Shown here: positions 15,972 to 24,382 of the stretch, in pieces | Numbering within the stretch: position 1 is the stretch's first letter | Layout: every line of letters begins with the position of its first letter | Source of the DNA: Thalassolituus sp. UBA1087 | GTDB taxonomy: Bacteria; Pseudomonadota; Gammaproteobacteria; Pseudomonadales; Oceanobacteraceae | Reading direction: 5' to 3' | Length of the DNA stretch: 64,000 bases | Assembly: GCA_002314145.1 (NCBI GenBank) | Contig: DCCG01000015.1 | Location: forward strand, 1 to 64,000 | Notes under the pieces: generated by a model | What the model saw: the letters and a program-made list of their open reading frames with translations, nothing else | Database searches by the model: none | What the model was told of the DNA's origin: nothing | Made by a program: the position numbers and the translations under genes

Positions 15972-16353
15972 CGGATACCGGAGAGGAATCGCTGACTGAC
16001 AGCGGCGGGCGTGAAGAGGATGCCGGCTCCGGCGTGCCCGTTTCCGGGGGTTCTGTTGTTCCGTTATTTGTTGTTCCGTTATGGGTGCCGGGACCAATAT
16101 CAACGGCATCCGGAGTTTCAATAATAGTTCTCGCCATTTCGGTATTCAGCAGGCGTGGTATCGGGATGCTCTGCGATGTGCTGCGGTTATAGCGTGTGGC
16201 GCGGCTGTAATCGTAATGATGTGTGCGCTGCCGGGCTTCTTCTATGGCAGTGAATATATCGCCGGAATAGTATTCATCGTGTGGCGATGCCTCCGCTTTT
16301 GCGGCGGTGGCCAGCAGAATAAACGCCGCTGATAAGCAGAAAGCAAAGTTCAT
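15952..16353 (-). CDS. Small secreted protein with YNRSTS motif (copy 2)
   Basis: 133 residues from the ATG at 16351-16353 (GGGAG ribosome site). A Sec signal peptide (MNFAFCLSAAFILLATAAKA) precedes a mature part with DEYYSGDIFTAIEEA, then RYNRSTSQSIPIPRLLNTEM, then a low-complexity tail rich in Gly, Thr, Pro and Ser. It is a paralogue of the gene just upstream on the same strand: both carry Y-x-S-x-D-[IL]-x2-AI, YNRSTSxS, P-[RK]-[ML]-LNTEM in the same order. I do not recognise the family. It overlaps the tail of the acyl-CoA-dehydrogenase-like gene. Confidence 0.7.
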   Translation of the reverse strand: MNFAFCLSAAFILLATAAKAEASPHDEYYSGDIFTAIEEARQRTHHYDYSRATRYNRSTSQSIPIPRLLNTEMARTIIETPDAVDIGPGTHNGTTNNGTTEPPETGTPEPASSSRPPLSVSDSSPVSVKVTVR

Positions 16354-16381
16354 AGGGCTGCTCCCGTCGCTGCTCTTCCGG

Positions 16382-16894
16382 TCAGGGCCGGGTTCTGGCC
16401 GTAACTGAAACATTGCCACGGATGTCTCTCACCCGGCTTTCATCAGAACGGGCTTCGGGAATATAAATTTCGCGCTCATTGCGGCGGAATTCTTCCTCTT
16501 CATCGTCATCCTGATCTTTATCGCCTTCTTTCAGGGTATTGCGCTTATTCAGCCGCCCCAGCGCGGCGTCCAGTACCGGCCGCTGAGCTTCGGCCGCCGC
16601 TGCTTCACCGGCTGCGGTCGGGCCCATCGCCCCTTCGATCACCTGAGTATCCATTTCGGTATTGAGCATTTTCGGCAGGGCAAAGCTGCGTGACGTGGAG
16701 CGGTTATACCAAGTGGCTCCGACATATTTCTGATCGGCCGGGCTGCGTTTGGCAGCCGCGATGGCATCATCAAGATCCTGCGAGAAATAGGCTTCGTTAT
16801 CCCGCCCGGCGGTGTGGCCGGTGACGGCGGTCAATAATGAAATCAGCGCCGCAATCAGCGGGCTGCAAACCTTGGTGTGGCGATGTTTTTCCAT
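16382..16894 (-). CDS. Small secreted protein with YNRSTS motif (copy 1)
   Basis: 170 residues from the ATG at 16892-16894. A basic N-terminus (MEKHRHTK) and hydrophobic span (about 9-28) form a signal peptide ending near GHTA. The mature protein carries NEAYFSQDLDDAIAAAK, WYNRSTSRSFALPKMLNTEM, and then a highly charged tail (KEGDKDQDDDEEEEF). It shares its core with the gene 28 bp downstream, so this is a tandem duplication in which only the core has been kept. No enzyme motif is seen; a structural or binding role at the envelope is a guess. A lipoprotein gene diverges from it across 163 bp. Confidence 0.7.
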   Translation of the reverse strand: MEKHRHTKVCSPLIAALISLLTAVTGHTAGRDNEAYFSQDLDDAIAAAKRSPADQKYVGATWYNRSTSRSFALPKMLNTEMDTQVIEGAMGPTAAGEAAAAEAQRPVLDAALGRLNKRNTLKEGDKDQDDDEEEEFRRNEREIYIPEARSDESRVRDIRGNVSVTARTRP

Positions 16895-17057
16895 GGCCGG
16901 GACCCATTTGTTTTTGTTATTTTTTGTAATTGTGTCATCATAGCAGCAGTCGGAAAAACTGTACAATAACTGACCAGGAATGGCCTGAAAGGAGCGATGT
17001 AAAAGGAGAAATGTATCGCCCGTCGTTTCACTGTTTCTGACAGCACAGGAAATAATA

Positions 17058-17768
17058 ATGATAAGAACTCTTTCACTGCTGGTAACAAGCCTGTGGCTGT
17101 TATCCGGATGCACCGTTTACCACTCCCTCGGCGACAGTTTTGGCTCCTATGTATCAGAGCCGGATGGTCAGAATTTCAAACCGGTTGGCTACCGCTGGGA
17201 TTATGAACACACCGCGCTGGTGTACATTTATCGCCCGGCGAGTGAGTGGGCGATGGATGAACTGGAAAGCCCCAGTTTTAATATTGATGATGAGCGCCTG
17301 TTTAACATGAAAGGCGGCGGTTATACCTGGTACGAGTTTGAGCCCGGACGTTACGATGTGGCGATGCGGCGTGGATTACTGGGACTGGAAGGGGTTAAAG
17401 ACGTCTTCGTGCTGAAGGAGATTTCCCGTCTGGAGTTACAGGTGAAAGCCGGCGAAGTCTATTATCTGCGTTATTCCGAGATTGATCCGCCACCGTCCGT
17501 TGCGGGGCAGACGCCGCTGGGCGATGGTCCGTTACAACTGGTTGATGCAGAGCTGGCGATGAACGAACTGCCGGTTACCCGCATGATGCATCATGGCCGC
17601 GGCCGGCTGCAGCCCGCAGCGCCGCAGGTCGCGGATGCCGGCGTGACAGAGACAGCGCCGGGGGGGATGAATGCCGGTGCGCTGCCAGCCACAGGCGGAG
17701 CCGCGCCAGCCTCAGAACATGCTGCTGGAAAAGATAGTACTAAAGACGAGGGCTGGTGGCCGTTTTAG
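17058..17768 (+). CDS. Lipoprotein, DUF2846-like
   Basis: 236 residues with lipobox LSGC (Cys18). The middle, ALVYIYRPASEW ... FNIDDERLFNMKGGGYTWYEFEPGRYDV ... LELQVKAGEVYYLRY, follows the pattern of DUF2846 lipoproteins (YIYRP, then a short beta domain ending in a YYLRY strand). The C-terminal 60 residues are Ala/Gly/Pro-rich and probably disordered. Divergent from the twin YNRSTS genes. Function unknown. Confidence 0.7.
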   Translation: MIRTLSLLVTSLWLLSGCTVYHSLGDSFGSYVSEPDGQNFKPVGYRWDYEHTALVYIYRPASEWAMDELESPSFNIDDERLFNMKGGGYTWYEFEPGRYDVAMRRGLLGLEGVKDVFVLKEISRLELQVKAGEVYYLRYSEIDPPPSVAGQTPLGDGPLQLVDAELAMNELPVTRMMHHGRGRLQPAAPQVADAGVTETAPGGMNAGALPATGGAAPASEHAAGKDSTKDEGWWPF

Positions 17769-17807
17769 AGCAGCGCCAGCTGGGGTACAATACGCACCGT
17801 TTTTTCG

Positions 17808-17828
17808 CGCCCACTCAGTGGGCGTTTT
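17808..17828 (+). terminator. Probable terminator after the DUF2846-like gene
   Basis: CGCCCACT and AGTGGGCG around a short loop, followed by TTTT, in the gap before the fumarase gene. Confidence 0.65.
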
Positions 17829-17904
17829 CACGCCCGCCTGATGCCACAAGCCGCGGCGGAGCCCGATACGGCTACGTTCGATAGCCCCTGAGAGAGAATT
17901 CACC

Positions 17905-19413
17905 ATGACTGTGATCAAGCAAGAAGATCTGATCCAGAGCGTTGCTGATGCTCTGCAGTACATCTCCTACTACCATCCGAAAGACTTCATCGATGCGATG
18001 AACGAAGCATACGAGCGCGAAGAATCCAAAGCCGCGAAAGATGCCATCGCACAGATCCTGATCAACTCGCGCATGTGTGCCATGGGCCACCGTCCGATCT
18101 GTCAGGATACCGGTATCGTGACCGTCTTTCTGACCATTGGTATGGATGTGAAATTCGAAGGCGATATGAGCGTGGAAGACATGGCCAACGAAGGTGTGCG
18201 CCGTGCGTACCTGCTGCCTGATAACGTCCTGCGTGCTTCTGTTCTGGCCGACCCTGACGGCGCCCGTAAGAACACCAAAGACAACACGCCGGCTGTAATC
18301 CACATGAAACTGGTTCCGGGTAACACCGTGGACGTGCATGTGGCAGCGAAAGGTGGTGGTTCTGAAGCCAAATCCAAGTTCGCCATGCTGAACCCGTCTG
18401 ATGACGTGGTGGAATGGGTGCTGAAGCAGATTCCGACCATGGGTGCCGGCTGGTGTCCGCCAGGCATGCTGGGTATCGGTATCGGTGGTACCGCTGAAAA
18501 AGCCATGATGCTGGCAAAAGAATCTCTGCTGGAGCCGATCGACATCCACGAACTGCAGGCCCGTGGTGCGCAGAACCGTGCTGAAGAACTGCGTCTGGAA
18601 CTGTTCGAAAAAGTGAACAAGCTGGGCGTTGGTGCGCAGGGTCTGGGCGGTCTGACCACGGTTCTGGACGTGAAAGTGATGGATTACCCAACTCACGCGG
18701 CGAATAAGCCGGTTGCCATTATTCCTAACTGTGCTGCAACCCGTCACACCCACTTTGTGCTGGATGGTTCCGGCCCGGCGGCGCTGAAAGCACCGAAAGT
18801 GGAAGACTGGCCGGAGATCACCTGGGAAGTGGGTGATTCCGTACGTCGCGTTAATCTCGACACCGTAACTTCAGAAGATGTTAAAGACTGGAAAACCGGT
18901 GAAACCATTCTGCTGTCCGGCAAGATGCTGACTGGCCGTGATGCCGCGCATAAACGCATCGTGGATATGCTGGCCAAAGGCGAAGATCTGCCGGTGGATC
19001 TGAAAGGCCGCTTTATCTATTACGTCGGCCCGGTTGATCCGGTGCGTGAAGAAGTGGTTGGCCCTGCTGGTCCGACAACGGCTACCCGTATGGATAAGTT
19101 CACCCGTACTGTGCTGGAGCAGACTGGTCTGCTGGGCATGATCGGTAAATCCGAACGTGGTCAGATCGCCATCGACGCGATCAAAGACAACGAAGCGGTT
19201 TACCTGATGGCGGTGGGTGGCGCTGCTTACCTGGTGTCTCAGGCGATCAAAGCATCCAAAGTGGTTGGCTTTGACGATCTGGGCATGGAAGCAATCTACG
19301 AGTTTGAAGTAGAAGATATGCCGGTAACCGTGGCTGTGGACACTAAAGGTGAATCCGTTCACCGTACTGGTCCACAGCAGTGGTACGCCAAAATCAACGC
19401 CACCGAGATCTGA
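17905..19413 (+). CDS. Fumarate hydratase, class I (iron-sulphur)
   Basis: 502 residues, of the length and order of single-subunit class I fumarases (FumA/FumB type). The three [4Fe-4S] ligands are readable: Cys66 in GHRPICQDTG, Cys184 in GAGWCPPG and Cys276 in IIPNCAATRHTHF. The enzyme interconverts fumarate and malate in the TCA cycle and is oxygen- and superoxide-sensitive; a sodB gene is 4 kb away. GAGAG before the ATG is the ribosome site. Transcribed alone, with a clear terminator. Confidence 0.96.
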   Translation: MTVIKQEDLIQSVADALQYISYYHPKDFIDAMNEAYEREESKAAKDAIAQILINSRMCAMGHRPICQDTGIVTVFLTIGMDVKFEGDMSVEDMANEGVRRAYLLPDNVLRASVLADPDGARKNTKDNTPAVIHMKLVPGNTVDVHVAAKGGGSEAKSKFAMLNPSDDVVEWVLKQIPTMGAGWCPPGMLGIGIGGTAEKAMMLAKESLLEPIDIHELQARGAQNRAEELRLELFEKVNKLGVGAQGLGGLTTVLDVKVMDYPTHAANKPVAIIPNCAATRHTHFVLDGSGPAALKAPKVEDWPEITWEVGDSVRRVNLDTVTSEDVKDWKTGETILLSGKMLTGRDAAHKRIVDMLAKGEDLPVDLKGRFIYYVGPVDPVREEVVGPAGPTTATRMDKFTRTVLEQTGLLGMIGKSERGQIAIDAIKDNEAVYLMAVGGAAYLVSQAIKASKVVGFDDLGMEAIYEFEVEDMPVTVAVDTKGESVHRTGPQQWYAKINATEI

Positions 19414-19438
19414 TACAGATTCTGGTTTGTTGATACGT

Positions 19439-19465
19439 AAAAAAGGCGCTGCGGCGCCTTTTTTT
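19439..19465 (+). terminator. Terminator after fumarase
   Basis: AAGGCGC and GCGCCTT stem with TGCG loop, A-tract before and T-tract after. Confidence 0.9.
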
Positions 19466-19578
19466 GTGCCCGCAGACCGCTACAGATCATGACGTTGGCA
19501 TGTTTTGCCTGTTTAAATCACCTGCATTGCGCGCATAGTGCAGTGTCAGTTTTATGATTTTCCGACCGGAGATGCGTT

Positions 19579-19905
19579 ATGAGTCATGATCTGCTGAATG
19601 AACAGGAACTGAATGAATGGCTGCAAGAGCACAGCGACTGGCAGGTAACTGAAAAGGAAGGTGTGCAAGGCCTGTACCGGCATATCGGGTTGTCGGATTT
19701 CAGCTGCGCTATGCATCTTGCCAATCAGATCGCCGTATTGGCTGAGCAACAGGATCACCATCCGGAGCTGACCCTGGGGTGGGGCAAGCTGGAGGTGCTG
19801 TGGACCAGTCATGATGTAAAAGGGATTTCGCGCCGTGATCTGACGCTGGCTGCCATGACCGACAGAGCACTGCAGGAACTCCGCCGGCGGATAAACGCTG
19901 CCTGA
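19579..19905 (+). CDS. phhB: Pterin-4a-carbinolamine dehydratase
   Basis: 108 residues. The active-site histidines are in QDHHPEL (His60, His61) and SHDVKGIS (His78). The enzyme recycles tetrahydropterin after phenylalanine hydroxylation; no phhA is next to it here, so it may also serve other pterin enzymes. Converges with the small secreted protein at 19910. Confidence 0.95.
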   Translation: MSHDLLNEQELNEWLQEHSDWQVTEKEGVQGLYRHIGLSDFSCAMHLANQIAVLAEQQDHHPELTLGWGKLEVLWTSHDVKGISRRDLTLAAMTDRALQELRRRINAA

Positions 19906-19909
19906 CTGC

Positions 19910-20236
19910 TCAGCGTCGGACGCCGATAAAGCCAACTTTCATGGCTTTTCCTTCACACCCTTCCAGACTGATGCTCAGGCGGTAATGGTAGGCCAGAGCA
20001 TCTGTCACCAGCCTGAATCTGCGCTCCGCAACATGGTCGAAACGACTGTAAGAACGGAAACGGTTAGAGGCCATGCCACCACATTTGTGTACCCGCTCAG
20101 AAGTGAAAAAATCGAACGCAGCAGAGGATTCGTCGTCGATCTGATAGACGGATATCACCGTCAGGTTGTTTAAGGTTTCATCGGCGTAAAGCCATGGAAT
20201 ATGTATGGCTAAAAGGCAGAAAAGAAGCGGCTTCAT
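19910..20236 (-). CDS. Small secreted protein, unknown function
   Basis: 108 residues. A signal peptide (MKPLLFCLLAIHIPWLYA) is followed by a mature domain of about 90 residues with two cysteines (in VHKCGG and LEGCEG) that could form a disulphide. Alternating polar and hydrophobic residues suggest a beta-rich fold. I do not recognise it. It starts 300 bp upstream of the first PhoX gene, divergently, so it might share the Pho-box region, although the boxes point to the plus strand. Confidence 0.55.
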   Translation of the reverse strand: MKPLLFCLLAIHIPWLYADETLNNLTVISVYQIDDESSAAFDFFTSERVHKCGGMASNRFRSYSRFDHVAERRFRLVTDALAYHYRLSISLEGCEGKAMKVGFIGVRR

Positions 20237-20436
20237 AATGCTTTCATCATTCGGTATCTGTTATTAACTATCGGCCAGATACCGGAAATCTCAAGGTAAC
20301 CTTTACAGAAGCTTTCTCTGCATAAAGCCAGCTCTGATATTGTTGGCTTTGTTGCCCGGGATATTAACATCCATCTACGCGCTGATAGCGGTCTCTGCGG
20401 CGTATAGCCGATGACTGTGCGGGGAATGTCATCGGC

Positions 20437-20476
20437 CTGTCGTTAATCTGTCATTAAATTTAACTCTAACTGTCAT
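20437..20476 (+). promoter_or_regulatory. PhoB-box array, copy 1
   Basis: Four 7-bp units in exact 11-bp register: CTGTCGT (20437), CTGTCAT (20448), TTTAACT (20459), CTGTCAT (20470), separated by AT-rich 4-mers TAAT, TAAA, CTAA. The first two units match the PhoB consensus at nearly every position. The array ends 60 bp before the phoX1 start codon, the right place for activation under phosphate starvation. Confidence 0.85.
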
Positions 20477-20536
20477 TTTCTCTCCTTACCCTGCATCAGG
20501 CAGAAAACATACCCTCAATACTATAAGAGAGACAGC

Positions 20537-22369
20537 ATGGAACTTTTTAATAAAAAGCGCCTGATTCAGGCGATGATCGTTGCGACGACAGCAACCCTGA
20601 CAGCCTGTGGTGGGGAAGATGGTGATGACGGCCAGGACGGGCAGAATGCCGTTGTAAAAACCAATTCCGGTGTACTGACCCGTATCGCTACCGTGCCTTA
20701 CGGTGCTGAAGTGACCGGCATGGTTGTCACTGACGATGGCTCCCTGTTCTTTAATGCTCAGCATCCGGACAGCGCGAACGGTGAAACGGATGGCAATGGC
20801 CGTACCTATACCACGGGTACTGTGGGTGTTATTGAAGGTATTAACTTCAATCGCCTGCCAGAGACTCTGGTTGATCTGGAAGTACCGGAAACCGCTTATG
20901 AGCAGGAAACAGTGCAAACGGCCTACGGTACTTACAAAATCCTGGCTCAGACCGGTGATACTTTTTCAAGCCTGCCGGAAGGGATTGGTAATATTTACAA
21001 TCTTGATGGCAGTGAACTCTTGTATGAGAACGAAAACCCGGACTTCAATGGATACGTGGCCATCGATGACGATGAAGGCTACCTGTTCACTAACTGGGAA
21101 CAGCTCCCGGGTGGCGTAAGCCGCATGCACCTGAAGAAAGAAGCCGGTGAATGGTCTGTACTCGATGCCATTATGGTAGATTTTGCCGATGTGAATGGTA
21201 CCGCGGCCAACTGCTTTGGCTCTGTGTCTCCGTGGGGGACGCCACTCACCTCAGAAGAGTGGGTTGTCTACTCTGCGGTGGATTCCACCACTCAGGCTGA
21301 CTGGAACCAGCCGCCTGCTGATCTGACTGACGGTGTGGGCCCGGATGATCGTGTTGCCCGTATGTGGGAACTCTCCGACGCTAACGCTAACCCGTATGAC
21401 TACGGCTATATTGTTGAAATTACTGATCCGCTGAGTGATGCGCCTGTACCGGTTAAGCATTTTACCATTGGCCGTTACGAGCACGAAAACTCCACGGTTA
21501 TGCCGGACGGAAAAACTGTGTATTCATCACAGGATGATACCGGTGGTGTCCTGTTCAAGTTTGTGGCTGATACGGCAGAAGATCTGAGTTCAGGTACGCT
21601 GTATGGCGCCAAAATGATTCAGGACACGGATGTAAATGATCCTGCTGTAACCGGGTTCGATGTTGAGTGGGTTGCTTTAGCATCCGGTAATAACACGGAA
21701 ATTGAAAGCTGGGTGGATGACTTTGATGTTATCGGTACCGATGACTACGTTGACGGTGAAACCAGCTATATGACCACGGCTGACGTTGAAGCCTGGGCTG
21801 CCTGGGTGCAGGCAGGTCGTCCGGATAATACGACATATCCGACCGTTGCTAATGGCGGCGGTGCGGTGACTGCTGGTCAGCCAATGGATGACCGTTCTGC
21901 ATTCCTGGAATCCCGTTATGCCGCGAAGCAGCTGGGCGCAACGGCAGAATGGCGTAAGCTGGAGGGTATCTCCATTAACCATAAGCGTGTTGAAGAAGCG
22001 ATCGAAGGCACGGATCTGATTCCGGATGAAGTCGTTAAGAAAGCTTACATGTACATGGGTAACGCGGATACCGACAATACGATGGTTGATGCAGAAGGTG
22101 ATATTCAGCTTTCAGACCGTGTGAAAGATTGTGGCACCGTATGGCGTGCTGAAATCGAAAGCGATTACAGCTTCTCCCGTATTGATCCTGTACTGACAGG
22201 CTCAACCTATCGCAGTGGTGTTACCAATGCTGAACGCTGCAGTGTCGATGGCCTGACCAATCCTGACAACGTAATTGTTCTGGATGATGGCCGTATTCTG
22301 ATTGGTGAAGATGCCAGCAGTAACCGTAATAACGATACGCTGTGGATGTATGAACCAGCAGATAAATAA
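20537..22369 (+). CDS. PhoX-like alkaline phosphatase lipoprotein, copy 1
   Basis: 610 residues. A lipobox LTAC (Cys24) is followed by an acidic GEDGDDGQDGQ linker. The PhoX (DUF839) core is readable: NCFGSVSPWGTPLTSEE with the likely Fe-ligand Cys226 and Glu240/241; GRYEHEN (312-318); SSQDD (330-334); LEGISIN; and LTNPDNVIVLDDGRILIGED near the end. Known PhoX enzymes use Fe3+ and Ca2+ and are exported by Tat; this one has a Sec lipoprotein signal. It sits behind a four-unit Pho box and in front of a diheme cytochrome, an arrangement repeated at 24.3-28.2 kb. Phosphate release from organic phosphates is inferred from the family; individual metal ligands need checking by alignment. Confidence 0.85.
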   Translation: MELFNKKRLIQAMIVATTATLTACGGEDGDDGQDGQNAVVKTNSGVLTRIATVPYGAEVTGMVVTDDGSLFFNAQHPDSANGETDGNGRTYTTGTVGVIEGINFNRLPETLVDLEVPETAYEQETVQTAYGTYKILAQTGDTFSSLPEGIGNIYNLDGSELLYENENPDFNGYVAIDDDEGYLFTNWEQLPGGVSRMHLKKEAGEWSVLDAIMVDFADVNGTAANCFGSVSPWGTPLTSEEWVVYSAVDSTTQADWNQPPADLTDGVGPDDRVARMWELSDANANPYDYGYIVEITDPLSDAPVPVKHFTIGRYEHENSTVMPDGKTVYSSQDDTGGVLFKFVADTAEDLSSGTLYGAKMIQDTDVNDPAVTGFDVEWVALASGNNTEIESWVDDFDVIGTDDYVDGETSYMTTADVEAWAAWVQAGRPDNTTYPTVANGGGAVTAGQPMDDRSAFLESRYAAKQLGATAEWRKLEGISINHKRVEEAIEGTDLIPDEVVKKAYMYMGNADTDNTMVDAEGDIQLSDRVKDCGTVWRAEIESDYSFSRIDPVLTGSTYRSGVTNAERCSVDGLTNPDNVIVLDDGRILIGEDASSNRNNDTLWMYEPADK

Positions 22370-22405
22370 CAGTTAATAAACACTGATTTATAATTGTTGT
22401 TCTTA

Positions 22406-22430
22406 ATGGGGCCTCTGGGGCCCCATTTTC
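22406..22430 (+). terminator. Intercistronic hairpin between phoX1 and the cytochrome gene
   Basis: ATGGGGCC and GGCCCCAT pair around a 5-nt loop, followed by TTTC, 12 bp before the cytochrome start. It looks like a leaky terminator that would make phosphatase mRNA more abundant than cytochrome mRNA. Confidence 0.6.
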
Positions 22431-22441
22431 GGTAAAGGTTT

Positions 22442-24124
22442 ATGATGAATATAAAAACTTATTTTTTAATCATTACAACACTGTCTGCGTTGGTCTCCGG
22501 CTGTGATAACGCAGATCAGGTGTCAGGTAATGAAGGTTCCGGTCAGCAAGAAAATACGGATCAAGCGGTAAGTGGCGTTGAGGATAAAATACCGGCGCTT
22601 GCCTATATTGAACATAATGAACGGTATAATGCAGAAGCGGTTATTCCTCCCCAGTGCTACACAAAAACTGACGGTAAAAAGAACCCCTGTTACGTGTGCC
22701 ACCAGGCTTCAACGGATTCTGAACACCCTAACATGATGAAAGACATCTATCTGCAAGGGGTCTATGACTTTTCAGAAGTAGGGGTGGAAAACCACTGGAA
22801 AAATCTGTTTGTTGACCGCCGTGAGCTGATTAAAGAAATTTCGGATGATGAAATAAGCAAATGGGTAAATCAGGATAACTATTCCAATCTGATTGCCAGA
22901 CTGGAGAACGACAGTGACTGGAAAGGTGAAATTCCGAAAATTGAGAATCTCGCCTACCCTGACAAGGCGTTTGACAGTGAAGGGTTTGCCCGTGACGGCA
23001 GTCAGTGGGTTGCCTTTAAGTATAAACCTATGCCCGGCATGTTCTGGCCTACTAACGGTTCAACCGACGATGTCATGATTCGTATGCCGGAAGCATTCCG
23101 TACATTGAATGGGCAATACTCAAAAGAAGTGTATAAAGCTAATCTTGCTATTCTGGAGATGGCTATCAAAGGGGCGGACACATTGACGCCGGTCGACCTT
23201 AATGAAATCGCCGTCGGCAGCGACCTCAATGGTGATGGCCAGATTTCAGATTCCATAAGCGCTATTGTAAATCAGACGAAGTATGTCGGTGACGCTTCAG
23301 AAACCGAAGTACAGTATATGCTGTATCCAAAAGGTGTTCAGTTTTTACATACAGTACGTTATGTCGGGGTTGATGGCCAGGGGAATGTATACAATTCTCC
23401 GCGCATTAAAGAAGTCCGCTATATGGTAAAAAAATCGCAGACCAGTATTAAAAAGTTACAGAATGACTATTTTAATGAAGCGAAAGAGAAACATCTTGGC
23501 AGTCTTCCCAAGACGATACACCTGGGGGATCGGGGTATCAGCAATGGTTTCGGCTGGATTCTCAACGCCTATATCGAAGACCAGGATGGCGAACTTCGCC
23601 AGCAGCATGAGCAGGAGCTGGAATTCTGTAATGGTTGCCATAAAACGATCGGCAGTACGATCGATCAGACGTTTGCATTTGCCCGTAAAATGAATGGTGA
23701 ACCAGGGTGGGGTTACATCAACCTGAAAGAAATTCGTGATGTGCCATCACGGAATGAATCACAGGGTGAATACCTTACGTATTTTGAACGCGTGGGGGGC
23801 GGAGATGAATTCCGTCGTAATGCTGAAATGCTGAATAAATGGTTTAAAGAAGATGGTACGGTTGACCGTGATAAAGTCACAGCAGCGACTTCCATTTATG
23901 ATCTGGTAGCGCCTACGCCGGAACGGGCATCAGTACTGAATAAAGCCTATAAAACCATTGTTTCCGAACAAAGCTATATTTATGGCCGTGATCCGGTGGT
24001 ATCGCCAGCCGTAAACGTACTGGAACATATACCAGACGATATTGAACCCCTCGAAGCTGATTTCCGCTATATGTGGGATATACGTCTTAATTGGGATAAT
24101 TCCCTGCTCAGCAGTAACCCTTAA
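22442..24124 (+). CDS. Diheme c-type cytochrome lipoprotein, copy 1
   Basis: 560 residues; start ATG-ATG at 22442 with AAAGG in front. Lipobox LVSGC (Cys21). Two haem c sites: CYVCH (83-87) and CNGCH (396-400). Between them are PTNGSTDDVMIRMPE (203-217, also present in copy 2) and DLNGDGQISD (261-270), which reads like an EF-hand/dockerin calcium loop. The N-terminal haem is preceded by IPPQCYT, again shared with copy 2. I cannot place it in a named cytochrome family, and spacing of about 310 residues between haem motifs is unlike compact diheme cytochromes. It follows phoX1 by 72 bp on the same strand. An electron-transfer or redox role coupled to the phosphatase is inference. Confidence 0.8.
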   Translation: MMNIKTYFLIITTLSALVSGCDNADQVSGNEGSGQQENTDQAVSGVEDKIPALAYIEHNERYNAEAVIPPQCYTKTDGKKNPCYVCHQASTDSEHPNMMKDIYLQGVYDFSEVGVENHWKNLFVDRRELIKEISDDEISKWVNQDNYSNLIARLENDSDWKGEIPKIENLAYPDKAFDSEGFARDGSQWVAFKYKPMPGMFWPTNGSTDDVMIRMPEAFRTLNGQYSKEVYKANLAILEMAIKGADTLTPVDLNEIAVGSDLNGDGQISDSISAIVNQTKYVGDASETEVQYMLYPKGVQFLHTVRYVGVDGQGNVYNSPRIKEVRYMVKKSQTSIKKLQNDYFNEAKEKHLGSLPKTIHLGDRGISNGFGWILNAYIEDQDGELRQQHEQELEFCNGCHKTIGSTIDQTFAFARKMNGEPGWGYINLKEIRDVPSRNESQGEYLTYFERVGGGDEFRRNAEMLNKWFKEDGTVDRDKVTAATSIYDLVAPTPERASVLNKAYKTIVSEQSYIYGRDPVVSPAVNVLEHIPDDIEPLEADFRYMWDIRLNWDNSLLSSNP

Positions 24125-24134
24125 CCTTTGTGCG

Positions 24135-24155
24135 CCCGGAGGGTAACCTTCCGGG
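24135..24155 (+). other. Hairpin after the first cytochrome gene
   Basis: CCCGGAGGG and CCTTCCGGG pair (one G-T) around TAA, 10 bp after the stop. There is no T-run behind it, so it may stabilise the mRNA end or terminate weakly. Confidence 0.5.
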
Positions 24156-24284
24156 TGCCCACTCTGTCTCCTCTGAAGTGATCAGCTGACTTTTCTTTCC
24201 GGATATTCTGACTTTCGTACCGGTTGATGCAACTGCCTGTCTATACCTGACCTTTTTACCCAGCTATTAATAGGGTTAATAATA

Positions 24285-24324
24285 ATGTCGCATAACTGTC
24301 ATGGAATATAACTCTTTTTGTCAC
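24285..24324 (+). promoter_or_regulatory. PhoB-box array, copy 2
   Basis: Units ATGTCGC (24285), CTGTCAT (24296), TATAACT (24307), TTGTCAC (24318), again in 11-bp register with AT-rich spacers ATAA, GGAA, CTTT. The order, the atypical third unit (T-T/A-TAACT) and the total of four units mirror copy 1. It lies about 58 bp before the chosen phoX2 start at 24383. Confidence 0.8.
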
Positions 24325-24382
24325 CTTTAAGGATTACTTTATGGCGCTGGGAAATAACCCAAAACTGATGAGAGAGATGGTT

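Noticed and set aside
17048..17066. AATAATAATGATAAGAA, a Fur-box look-alike
   Set aside because: It matches poorly in 7-1-7 register and covers the ribosome site and start codon of the lipoprotein gene; AT-rich translation-start sequence explains it.
17872..18753. 293-codon open frame opposite fumarase
   Set aside because: His-rich, low-likelihood composition typical of antisense shadows; the fumarase frame carries all conserved motifs.
24341..24382. Upstream in-frame ATG for phoX2
   Set aside because: It lies 16 bp after the Pho box, leaves no room for a leader, and would add 14 residues in front of a signal peptide that aligns with copy 1 from the later ATG.
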